Below are positions 7,406-13,371 of a stretch of DNA of 13,371 bases, piece by piece (within the stretch, counting starts at the first letter, position 1; the number at the start of each line of letters is the position of its first letter). The translations under genes were made by a program, and so were the position numbers. The notes under the pieces are model-generated. The model was not told where the DNA came from, did no database searches, and was given only the letters and a program-made list of their open reading frames with translations. The DNA is taken from NCBI GenBank assembly GCA_041190985.1, contig JBEEPT010000093.1:1-13371 (forward strand), read 5' to 3'. The DNA is from Malikia sp041190985. Lineage in GTDB: Bacteria; Pseudomonadota; Gammaproteobacteria; Burkholderiales; Burkholderiaceae_C.

Positions 7406-8674
7406 TCAGGCGGCCTGCGCCAAGGGCTCGGAGATGCCGGCGCAGGCTTCGCCGCCGAGCAGCCTCAGCAGCAGGTCCGCGACCGGGCGGATCTGCCGGC
7501 CGAAGGGCAGCTGGCCGGCGCCGCGGAAGAACAGGCCGCGTGCCGTGTCGCCCTCGAAGGCGTGGCCGAGCTGCTGGTCGATGCAGAACTGCCCCATCTC
7601 GGGCTTGCCGTCGCGCAGGCCGCAATGCGCCAGGCAGTCGAATGCCATGTTGCAGCGCTCCTTGACATGCGCCACGGCCTTGAGCTTGGGCTCGACGCGC
7701 AGGTATTTCTCCAGCCAGGGCGTGCGCACGGCGCGCGCCGGCAGTCCGGCGACGCTGACGAACTCCACCAGGTCCTGCGGGCCGGCGTCGGCCAGCACCT
7801 GCTTGAAGGCCGGGTCGGCGTCGCATTCCTGCGTGACGGCGAAGGCGGTGCCGAGCTGCACGGCGCTCGCGCCCAGTGCCTGCAGGCGCAGGATGTCCTC
7901 GCGGCAACTGATGCCGCCGGCCGCGATCAGGGGAATCTTGCCTTCCAGCCCGGCGCTGCGGAAGAATTCCAGCACCTGCGGGATCACCTGGTCGAACTCG
8001 AAGCGCTCGCTCTGCAGGTCGGCGACCTTGGCCGCGCCGAGGTGGCCGCCGGCCAGGCGCGGATGCTCGATCACGATGGCGTCGGGCAGGCGGCCCTTCT
8101 TCTCCCACTTGCGCACGACCAACTGCACCCCGCGCGCGTCCGACAGGATGGGGATGAGCGCGGTGTCGGGGAAGTCCTGCGCGATCTCGGGCAGGTCCAG
8201 CGGCAGGCCGGCGCCCACGACGACCGCGTCGACGCCGCTTTGCAGGGCCTGGCGCACATAGGGCTCGTAGGCGCTGAGCGCCTTCATCACGTTGACCGCG
8301 ATCGCTCCGCGCCCGCCCGAGATCGAGCGCGCGCGCCGGATCTCGCGCGCCAGCGCCTCGAGGTTGGCCGCGTCGATGCGCTCGCGCGCGTCAGCTTCCT
8401 TGCTCAGGTGGCCGGTCTGCGCCATCAGGTCGGGGTGCAGTCGGCGCAGATCGACCGAGGAGATCGTGCCCATGCCGCCCAGGCTGGCCACGGTGCCGGC
8501 CAGCCGGCCGGCCGAGACGCCCACGCCCATGCCGCCCTGGACCACCGGAATCAGTTCGCGCCCGCGCAGCTTCCAGCCGTGCAGGCCGTCGCTGCGGGCC
8601 AGTTGCTGCAGCCGCTGAACCATCTGGCTTGAGCCGGCGTAGCCGGCCTGTCCTTGCAATCTGTCGTCTGTCAT
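7406..8674 (-). CDS. FMN-dependent nitronate monooxygenase / YrpB-type NAD(P)H flavin oxidoreductase family protein
   Basis: A 422-residue TIM-barrel flavoprotein of the nitropropane-dioxygenase/nitronate monooxygenase family (COG2070). Family signatures are the N-terminal PVVQGGMGVGVS (43-54), the AGGHLG loop at 208-213 with the His usually placed at the active site, the phosphate-binding AAGGIS (251-256), and GTAFAVTQE (275-283). Members oxidise alkyl nitronates or act as quinone or enoyl reductases, so the substrate here is open. Beyond the barrel there is a C-terminal extension with four cysteines (341, 347, 351, 364), ending GQLPFGRQIRPVADLL. The ATG at 8674 follows a good site, AGGTGG, on the minus strand. 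It is convergent with the PEP-CTERM gene, with a long leader region that holds a FNR-like box. Confidence 0.9.
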   Translation of the reverse strand: MTDDRLQGQAGYAGSSQMVQRLQQLARSDGLHGWKLRGRELIPVVQGGMGVGVSAGRLAGTVASLGGMGTISSVDLRRLHPDLMAQTGHLSKEADARERIDAANLEALAREIRRARSISGGRGAIAVNVMKALSAYEPYVRQALQSGVDAVVVGAGLPLDLPEIAQDFPDTALIPILSDARGVQLVVRKWEKKGRLPDAIVIEHPRLAGGHLGAAKVADLQSERFEFDQVIPQVLEFFRSAGLEGKIPLIAAGGISCREDILRLQALGASAVQLGTAFAVTQECDADPAFKQVLADAGPQDLVEFVSVAGLPARAVRTPWLEKYLRVEPKLKAVAHVKERCNMAFDCLAHCGLRDGKPEMGQFCIDQQLGHAFEGDTARGLFFRGAGQLPFGRQIRPVADLLLRLLGGEACAGISEPLAQAA

Positions 8675-8822
8675 GTGTCCACCTGCCCGTCCGGGGCCTG
8701 TTGCCGGCAGCCGCGGCGCTCTCAGGCGTCGCGCGACCGGTGTCCAAAACCCAGATTCTGCGCCGATGACCCGGCGCACACCATCCGTCCGAAGGCGGAT
8801 CGCGACGCATAAAGCAGTCCTG

Positions 8823-8836
8823 TTGATGCAGGTCAA
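8823..8836. promoter_or_regulatory. FNR/Anr-type binding box
   Basis: TTGATGCAGGTCAA differs at a single half-site base from the consensus TTGAT-N4-ATCAA bound by FNR/Anr/Dnr oxygen- or NO-sensing regulators. It lies about 150 bp upstream of the leftward flavoprotein ATG and about 200 bp upstream of yciH. On the minus strand its TTGACC end could also serve as a -35 hexamer, with TTTATG 17 bp further on. That would place the regulator over the promoter. The match is clear; the regulated gene is uncertain. Confidence 0.5.
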
Positions 8837-8962
8837 TAGTCCGATCGGAGGGGCCGCGGTGGAGCGGAACTTGTCGCGGGCAACTGGCTTCGCATCCCCA
8901 GATTGCGTGGTCAAGGCTGTGGATGAGTGCCTGAAGAAGATTGCAGGTGATTGATTGGACTG

Positions 8963-8987
8963 GATTTTTTCTGGTTGCCTAAAAATC
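8963..8987. repeat. T/A-rich inverted repeat upstream of yciH (copy A of a shared element)
   Basis: GATTTTT (8963-8969) is mirrored by AAAAATC (8981-8987) around TCTGGTTGCCT. With the following GGGC it shares TTTTTC, GG, TGCCT, AAAAAT and GGGC, in the same order, with the palindrome at 12779-12800. Its function is unknown. Confidence 0.45.
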
Positions 8988-9036
8988 GGGCAGGGGGCGG
9001 AAGGATCTGTCCGCGTTATGCGGGACACTCGGGGGC

Positions 9037-9399
9037 ATGAAATCCTTTTCCGAACTCGGCGGGCTGGTCTACTCGACCGAGGCCGGGCGCATGTGCCCGG
9101 CCTGCCGTCAACCCATCAAGCAGTGCCAGTGCGGCAAGCAGCAGAGCGTCCCGGCGGGCGACGGCGTGGTGCGCGTGCAGCGCGAGACCAAGGGGCGTGG
9201 CGGCAAGGCCGTGACGGTCGTGCGCGGCCTGGCGCTGGATGCCGCAGGCCTCGAGGCCATGGCCAAGCGCCTCAAGACCGCCTGTGGCAGCGGCGGCACG
9301 GTCAAGGACGGGCAGGTCGAGATCCAGGGCGACCACTGCGACAAGGTGCTCGCCTTCCTGCAGGCACAGGGTCTCAAGACCAAGCGGGCCGGGGGCTGA
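9037..9399 (+). CDS. yciH: SUI1/eIF1-like translation factor YciH
   Basis: A 120-residue protein of the bacterial SUI1 family, related to eukaryotic initiation factor eIF1. In E. coli, YciH is reported to act at the ribosome in start-site selection fidelity or stress translation; its exact role remains debated. The SUI1 core covers about 45-116, with the basic loop TKGRGGKAVTVVRGL (51-65) and CGSGGTVKDGQVEIQGDH (83-100). An N-terminal cysteine cluster CPACRQPIKQCQC (Cys20, 23, 30, 32) looks like a zinc knuckle and is typical of many proteobacterial YciH proteins. The ATG at 9037 is preceded only by a G-run directly next to it, so initiation may be weak or non-canonical. It is convergent with the nitroreductase gene, 52 bp apart. 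Confidence 0.93.
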   Translation: MKSFSELGGLVYSTEAGRMCPACRQPIKQCQCGKQQSVPAGDGVVRVQRETKGRGGKAVTVVRGLALDAAGLEAMAKRLKTACGSGGTVKDGQVEIQGDHCDKVLAFLQAQGLKTKRAGG

Positions 9400-9451
9400 G
9401 GCCGGCCCGCAGCTGCAGCCAGCCGGATGAGCGGCGTCTCGGCCGCCGGAG

Positions 9452-10024
9452 TCAGCGCCGCCAGCACAGGATCGCGGGTGGCTGGCGCGGCGAGGTTTCG
9501 GGCAGCGCCGCCGGCACGCCGAGGATGATGGGCGCGACGGCCTCGTAGTCTGGCGCGATCCCGAGTTCGCTGGCGGTGCCGGCCTCGTTGAGCAGCGGCA
9601 GTGCCAGGCCTATGCAGCAGCTGCCCATGCCTTCGGCCACGGCGGCCAGCATCAGGTTCTCGGCGGCGAGCCAGCAGTCGGCCAGGCCGTAGGCCTCGTC
9701 CCGGCGCCGGTAGATGACGACCAGGGTGCCGGCATCGTAGAAGATGTTGAAGCTGGGGTCGAGCAGCATGGCATGCATCGGGTTGCCGGCGTCGAACTCG
9801 CCGGTGGCGCGGGCCTGCTCGACCAGCAGGGCCTTCGCTCGCGTCGACCAGCGCGCCAGCAGCGCGCAGTCCTGGATGACCGAGAAGGCCCAGGGCTCGC
9901 GGTGCATGGCGGTCGGGGCCCGCACCGCCGCATCCAGCAGCCGGTGCACGGTCGCCTCGTCGACGGCATCGGCCTGGTAGTGGCGCACCGCGCGCCGCGC
10001 GCGTATGGCCTCCAGCACTCCCAT
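9452..10024 (-). CDS. nitroreductase family FMN-dependent oxidoreductase
   Basis: A 190-residue protein of the nitroreductase fold, a homodimeric FMN enzyme that uses NAD(P)H. Family marks are RRAVRHY (10-16), where Arg residues bind the FMN phosphate; APTAMHREPWAF (36-47), matching the common APSAxNxQPW motif; the helix ADCWLAAENLMLAAVAEG (115-132) followed by GSCCIGL; and ILGVPAALPE (167-176). The C-terminus is shorter than in many family members. It could reduce nitroaromatics, quinones or flavin; the true substrate is unknown. I chose the ATG at 10024 because AAGGA lies seven bases upstream. The ATG at 10042, preceded by a G-rich stretch, would add six residues and is also possible. It is convergent with yciH and downstream of a region with interleaved inverted repeats. 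Confidence 0.9.
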   Translation of the reverse strand: MGVLEAIRARRAVRHYQADAVDEATVHRLLDAAVRAPTAMHREPWAFSVIQDCALLARWSTRAKALLVEQARATGEFDAGNPMHAMLLDPSFNIFYDAGTLVVIYRRRDEAYGLADCWLAAENLMLAAVAEGMGSCCIGLALPLLNEAGTASELGIAPDYEAVAPIILGVPAALPETSPRQPPAILCWRR

Positions 10025-10076
10025 CGTGGAATCCTTGCCCATGCTCGCCCCCGTGCCGTTTTCGGTGGCAATACTA

Positions 10077-10159
10077 TTCCACAGGCGTACTCCGGGCGCA
10101 ATCGCGCGTCGCGAAAAATCCCCAGAAGCCGTGCCCAATCCTGTGGAAAAGCCCGGAGT
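10077..10159. repeat. two interleaved 9-bp inverted repeats upstream of the nitroreductase gene
   Basis: TTCCACAGG (10077-10085) is the reverse complement of CCTGTGGAA (10140-10148), and ACTCCGGGC (10089-10097) is the reverse complement of GCCCGGAGT (10151-10159). The order is a, b, a', b', the topology of an H-type pseudoknot, not of a nested hairpin. GCCCGGAGT occurs once more at 10270-10278. The segment would lie in the leader or promoter region of the leftward nitroreductase gene. Confidence 0.6.
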
Positions 10160-10281
10160 CGTGCCTGCAAGTGATTGTCAATAAGAGGGTTTTACGAATT
10201 GCTTAATAATTGTGCGCATGGTGGCTGGGTGCTGCGAAGGAGGAGGCGGCGGCACGGGCTGCGATCAGGGCCCGGAGTGCA

Positions 10282-11193
10282 TCAAAGTCCGAAGTGCTCG
10301 CGCACCCGCTCGAACAGCCCGGACGTCATGCCCCGCACCCTGCGCAGTTCGTCGACCGAGGCGAAGGGGCGCGACGCCACGATGGTGCGCGCCACCTTGT
10401 CGCTGATGCCGCGCACCGAGCGCAGGGCGGCGGTGGTGGAGCGGTTGAGCGAGACGGGGGCAGTCGATGTCGGCCGCGGTCCCGCCAGCTGGCGCCAGTC
10501 GCGCGTGACATAGCCGTTCGCGGTCCACTCGCGCAGCATCAGCGTCAGGTGCTTGCCGGGCGGCAGTTCGCTGACGCGCATGGGGTGGCGCTGCTGGCTC
10601 CAGCGCTGCTGGCCGACCAGGCAGCCGAGCACCAGGCTGGCCAGCGGCGTGCCGCTCCAGTCGCCGCCGTCGCAAGGCGTGTCCAGCGACCAGAGCTCGA
10701 GCGCCAGCGTGCCGCTGAGGTTGGCGGCGTCGCGCGGGTTGTGGATGCTTTCGAGCTCGAGGAGCAGCTCGCCGTCGTACAGCCGCCACTCGACCCTGCC
10801 TTCCAGCAGCGGTTGCACGAAGCGCTGCGACGCAGCGAAGACCTTGCGGTCCTGCAGCGTGCCGGCGGCCTGCGGCTGGCTGCAAACCAGGGCCATGGAC
10901 AGGGAGCGCGCCGACCGACCGGCCGGAGGCAAGGCGGGCGCGCAGCCCGATACCCGGACCGAGCCGTTCGCGCCCGGGCGCAGCGGGCCCAGGGGCAGGG
11001 CAGCGACCTGGATGGACTCGTCGGCCCAGAGCTGCAGCGACCATTGCGCTGCGTCAGGCAGGGGCGCCAGGCAGAGAATGTGGGCGTGGAGTTCGACGGC
11101 ATCGCCGGCAAGACGGTAGCCGGTGTCGTCGCCGAGTCGGGCCAGCAGTGGCGAGGCGGAAGGTGGCGGGGCGAAATGTTGCGGCTGGGACAT
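10282..11193 (-). CDS. ComEA-like helix-hairpin-helix domain protein
   Basis: A 303-residue protein without a signal peptide. Its C-terminus (about 246-303) is a ComEA-type double helix-hairpin-helix, a fold that binds DNA without sequence preference: LNRSTTAALRSVRGISDKVARTI is followed by RPFASVDELRRVRGM. The N-terminal 240 residues look like two related beta-rich segments (about 32-105 and 133-235). The second contains LALELWSLDTP, LASLVLGCLVGQQ and LTLMLREWTANGYVTRDW. I do not recognise this part by name, though HhH proteins of similar build occur in Burkholderiales. The ATG at 11193 has only a weak upstream GAGA. It is 50 bp downstream of the DUF4139 gene on the same strand, so the two are probably co-transcribed. 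A role in DNA binding is inferred from the HhH alone. Confidence 0.85.
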   Translation of the reverse strand: MSQPQHFAPPPSASPLLARLGDDTGYRLAGDAVELHAHILCLAPLPDAAQWSLQLWADESIQVAALPLGPLRPGANGSVRVSGCAPALPPAGRSARSLSMALVCSQPQAAGTLQDRKVFAASQRFVQPLLEGRVEWRLYDGELLLELESIHNPRDAANLSGTLALELWSLDTPCDGGDWSGTPLASLVLGCLVGQQRWSQQRHPMRVSELPPGKHLTLMLREWTANGYVTRDWRQLAGPRPTSTAPVSLNRSTTAALRSVRGISDKVARTIVASRPFASVDELRRVRGMTSGLFERVREHFGL

Positions 11194-11243
11194 GGTCGGG
11201 CAATCTCGATCGACCGATTATCGGCGCCGGCGCGGCCCTGGCT

Positions 11244-12650
11244 TCACCAGCGCACCCTGACGGTGTAGTCGAGCACCGCTGTGCCAGCGGCCGGCACCGC
11301 AAGCCTCCAGGACACGACGCGAGCGGATTCCTTGGTGCCAGGATGGCTTTCCTGGACCAGTTCCCAGTCGCCGGGCAGCGGCTCCTGGACGCGCACCGTG
11401 ACGGCCTCTTCCTTCGCGTTGCGCAGCTCGATGCGGTAGGCGCTCTCCGCGCTCGTGTCGCCGAGCTTGCGCCAGGACACCTGCCTGCGGTCGGCGGTGA
11501 TGTCGAAGGCCTCGCCCAGCCTGAGCCTGACGGTCTCGTTCTTCGCGCTGTGGCCGATGCGGTCCTCGCCGACGAACTGTGCGTCGCCCCGGCTGTCGCG
11601 CGAGTAGACCCGGATCACCCCGGCGGGCAGGGGCTTGCCGAGCTGTCCGCCCCGGTTGTCGAATTCGACGTAGACGGCCGGATTGAGCCGCTGGCCGATC
11701 TGGCCGTGGCGTTCGCGGTAGTAGTAGTCGGCGCCGGCGAGCAGGTATTCGCGGCGCACCGGTATGGCGCTGGCCGTGAGCAGGGCAAGCTGCTTGGTCT
11801 GGTTGTCGGCGATCGAGGTCGGCCGCTCGAAGCTGTAGAGGTGGTAGTCCAGCAGCGCCTCCTCGAGCGCCTCGGCGCGGGGGCGCAGTGCGGGCGCCGC
11901 CAGTGCCTGCGGCTTGAGCATGGCCGGGACCGGCGCGCGGTTGAGCGTGCCGGCCACGAGCTGCAGCCTGGCGTCGTCGTAGGCCGCGCCGCTGCGGTTG
12001 CTCAGCGTGACCCAGCCCGAGAGGTCCATGGCCTTGCCGTCCGTGGCCAGGCTGGCGACATAGTCGGCCTTCCAGGACAGCCCGCCCGTGAGGTAGGACA
12101 GCTCCAGCGCCTGGCTGCCGCCCGCAGCTTCGAGCAGGACCGACAGGGTCGGGCGTTCGCGCAGGTTGGCCGGTACGCTGTCGAAGGCCAGCCGCCCCGG
12201 CACACCGGTCTCGATGCGGTCGGCGAAGCGCAGCACGGTCCCGTTCTGCGTCGACAGCACGGTGGCCCGCTCGCGCCGCTCCTCGCCGCTGTTCGGCACG
12301 GGGCGCAGCACCGTGACCTCGCGGCCGACGTACTTGTCCAGCAGTTTCTGCGGCGTGAGCAGGTCGAAGTCGAAATTCTGCTCGAGCACCGCGACGGGAC
12401 TGCCCGAGACGGCGCGCAGCAGGGCGGTTTCTGGCCGCATCTGGGCCGAGACCTCGCGCAGGCCCAGGCGCGACTGGCCGGCCGGCAGTTCGACCTTGCG
12501 GCGTTCCCTGACCAGGGCGAGGTCGTCGTTGTAGACCGTGAGCGCCAGGGCCTCGCGCTGTGCCGCGCCGGAGGCGACTTCCCGTACCGGCTGGGCCAGC
12601 GCCGTGCTGGCGAGCGCCGCGACGGCAGCGACGGGCAAGAGGATTTTCAT
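11244..12650 (-). CDS. exported DUF4139 domain-containing protein
   Basis: A 468-residue protein with a signal peptide (MKILLPVAAVAALASTALA, cut near residue 19) and no lipobox. The mature N-terminus (about 36-160, VYNDDLALVRERRKVELPAG) resembles the N-terminal domain found ahead of DUF4139. The rest (about 178-466), with LSYLTGGLSWKADYV, RLNPAVYVEFDNR, LPAGVIRVYSRD and a final beta-rich module, fits DUF4139, a mostly beta-sheet fold of unknown function in MuiA-like proteins. It should be periplasmic or surface exposed. The ATG at 12650 was chosen because it creates the signal peptide and has GGGAG about eight bases upstream; an upstream ATG at 12740 would bury the signal. It is followed after 50 bp by the HhH gene. 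Family membership is fairly sure, the function unknown. Confidence 0.9.
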   Translation of the reverse strand: MKILLPVAAVAALASTALAQPVREVASGAAQREALALTVYNDDLALVRERRKVELPAGQSRLGLREVSAQMRPETALLRAVSGSPVAVLEQNFDFDLLTPQKLLDKYVGREVTVLRPVPNSGEERRERATVLSTQNGTVLRFADRIETGVPGRLAFDSVPANLRERPTLSVLLEAAGGSQALELSYLTGGLSWKADYVASLATDGKAMDLSGWVTLSNRSGAAYDDARLQLVAGTLNRAPVPAMLKPQALAAPALRPRAEALEEALLDYHLYSFERPTSIADNQTKQLALLTASAIPVRREYLLAGADYYYRERHGQIGQRLNPAVYVEFDNRGGQLGKPLPAGVIRVYSRDSRGDAQFVGEDRIGHSAKNETVRLRLGEAFDITADRRQVSWRKLGDTSAESAYRIELRNAKEEAVTVRVQEPLPGDWELVQESHPGTKESARVVSWRLAVPAAGTAVLDYTVRVRW

Positions 12651-13279
12651 CGTGAACTCCCTGCAAGGACGGACGAGCAAGGTTAACCCATGGCAGCGCG
12701 CGGCACTATCCCCGGCGATGGTGCCCAAACTTGTGGACAAGCCCGCCAGAAACGCTCCAACCCAATGTCGGGAAACGGTTTTTCAGGACTGCCTGAAAAA
12801 TGGGCGATACGGTTTCGGCATTTAGGGCGTGCTCCCCGCCGCAGCGTCAGCCCAAGCCCGGAAGCGGCATGCGCAGTGCGCCGCCCGGTGCCGCCCAGTC
12901 CCACATTTCGTTGGAATCCCCCTTTCAGGCTCATACTGGGTTTGTGAGGGTGCCTGCCTCGTAAATAGCCGGGAGATCAGGCTCAGATCATGAGCTCGAT
13001 CAGGCCAGCCCAGCCAGTGGAGTAACTGGTGAGTGCGCGCATGTCGTCACACAGGAGCCGACGATGGACTTGCGCAGTGCTGCGATGTGCTCGTCGAGCC
13101 AGTTGAGTACGATGCAAAGCAGGCAGAACAGCATGATTGGGCCAGTGAGTGCGGCGCTCGGGTGAGGCCCGCCGCATCCCTTGGGCTAAATTGAGAATTG
13201 CTGATTGGACAAGACTGAGTATGGACAAGGGAGATCACAGCTCGCAGAATAAAACATCAAGGCTCTGAAAAGGCTGGAC
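12651..13279. other. 629-bp region without a convincing gene
   Basis: Divergent spacer between the DUF4139 gene and the DUF937-like gene. It holds a perfect 9-bp inverted repeat at 12779-12800. A possible but weak rightward promoter lies at 12911-12937 (TTGGAA, then CATACT). Short frames occur in 12983-13228 on both strands. Among them are a rightward 33-codon frame at 13064-13165 with an AGGAG site and a leftward frame starting at 13134 (MLFCLLCIVLNWLDEHIAAL); neither is recognisable. Composition from about 12930 onward is less GC-rich than the genes, so a decayed gene or small RNA cannot be excluded. Confidence 0.5.
12779..12800. repeat. perfect 9-bp inverted repeat (copy B of a shared element)
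   Basis: TTTTTCAGG (12779-12787) and CCTGAAAAA (12792-12800) pair perfectly around ACTG. The T-run is on the outer 5' side and the A-run on the outer 3' side, the reverse of an intrinsic terminator on either strand. An operator or RNA structure is therefore more likely. It lies 129 bp upstream of the leftward DUF4139 ATG. A related sequence stands upstream of yciH at 8963-8987. Confidence 0.6.
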
Positions 13280-13371
13280 ATGGACGTGAACAGAGTCGAC
13301 CTGTTGCAGAACGGGGGCGGCGCGGCCGCCCTGGCGCAAGCGGCCGGCATCGCTCACGGACAGGGTGGCGC
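13280..13371 (+). CDS. start of a DUF937-like protein, 3' end beyond window
   Basis: Thirty full codons from the ATG at 13280 to the right edge, still open. Translation begins MDVNRVDLLQNGGGAAALAQ and continues AAGIAHGQGG. This resembles the N-terminus of DUF937/YidB-like proteins, which open with a short helix (DLLQ), a Gly-rich turn and a second helix ending in a 'GIS/GLS' turn. AAGG at 13269-13272 lies seven bases before the ATG, a good ribosome site. A second ATG at 13221 is out of frame and stops after 15 codons. The coding call is moderately sure, the family tentative, and the function of DUF937 proteins is poorly known. Confidence 0.5.
   Translation, partial: MDVNRVDLLQNGGGAAALAQAAGIAHGQGG

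Larger units (their letters stand above)
8675..9036. other. 362-bp divergent intergenic region between the flavoprotein gene and yciH
   Basis: No convincing gene is seen. A rightward frame at 8673-8954 (93 codons) has Arg- and Pro-rich content typical of antisense translation and no ribosome site. The region contains a FNR/Anr-type box at 8823-8836, a possible leftward promoter overlapping it (TTGACC, 17 bp, TTTATG, at 8836-8808), and a T/A-rich inverted repeat at 8963-8987, about 50 bp upstream of yciH. Confidence 0.6.

Noticed and set aside
8673..8954. 93-codon rightward frame between the flavoprotein gene and yciH
   Set aside because: It starts over the neighbouring start codon, has no ribosome site, and its product is Arg/Pro-rich and resembles nothing known.
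10072..10150. DnaA-box-like sequences TATTCCACA and TTTTCCACA (minus strand)
   Set aside because: Only one is a fair match, there is no cluster, no AT-rich unwinding element and no replication gene nearby; an origin is not supported.
13064..13165. 33-codon rightward frame with an AGGAG ribosome site
   Set aside because: Ser/Gln/Met-rich and unrecognised, with leftward frames overlapping. A single ribosome-site match is not enough to call a gene.

Overview
The window is GC-rich chromosomal DNA with long spurious antisense reading frames. It looks like a betaproteobacterium of the order Burkholderiales. This is inferred from gene content and base composition: an RF2 gene with the classical frameshift, a Tas-type aldo/keto reductase, PlsY, an isolated PEP-CTERM protein, and a ComEA-like helix-hairpin-helix protein beside a DUF4139 protein. 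I found no rRNA, tRNA, CRISPR array, insertion sequence or prophage gene. Most genes are housekeeping or metabolic; the unusual signals sit in the intergenic DNA.

Layout. Bases 1-3430 are a leftward block: an alpha/beta hydrolase (3430-2480), prfB encoding release factor 2 with its autoregulatory +1 frameshift (2340-1236), and pepN encoding aminopeptidase N (from 1203, running off the left edge). An 85-bp divergent gap leads to a rightward block: a Tas-like aldo/keto reductase (3516-4577), plsY (4610-5236), a secreted glycine-zipper protein (5371-5901), a small cysteine-rich protein of unknown function with a TTG start (5985-6386), and a PEP-CTERM exosortase substrate (6638-7333). The PEP-CTERM gene meets a leftward YrpB/nitronate monooxygenase-family flavoprotein (8674-7406) tail to tail. 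After a 362-bp gap holding an FNR/Anr-type box comes rightward yciH (SUI1/eIF1-like, 9037-9399), convergent with a leftward nitroreductase (10024-9452). Two more leftward genes follow: a ComEA-like HhH protein (11193-10282) and a secreted DUF4139 protein (12650-11244). A 629-bp stretch without a convincing gene precedes the first 30 codons of a rightward gene resembling DUF937 (13280 to the right edge).

The most interesting feature is the promoter region of the PEP-CTERM gene (about 6431-6637). It has a near-perfect sigma-54 -24/-12 element, a perfect 16-bp palindrome just upstream inside an AT-rich island, and further upstream two CTGTCGG words, one inside an imperfect dyad, which could be binding sites for an enhancer-binding protein. 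PEP-CTERM genes in floc-forming betaproteobacteria are known to be controlled by RpoN with the PrsK/PrsR two-component system. This looks like such a target, away from any exosortase locus visible here. Other signals worth checking are two interleaved 9-bp inverted repeats with pseudoknot topology upstream of the nitroreductase, a FNR-like box overlapping a possible promoter of the flavoprotein gene, and a palindromic element seen in two related copies upstream of yciH and of the DUF4139 gene.
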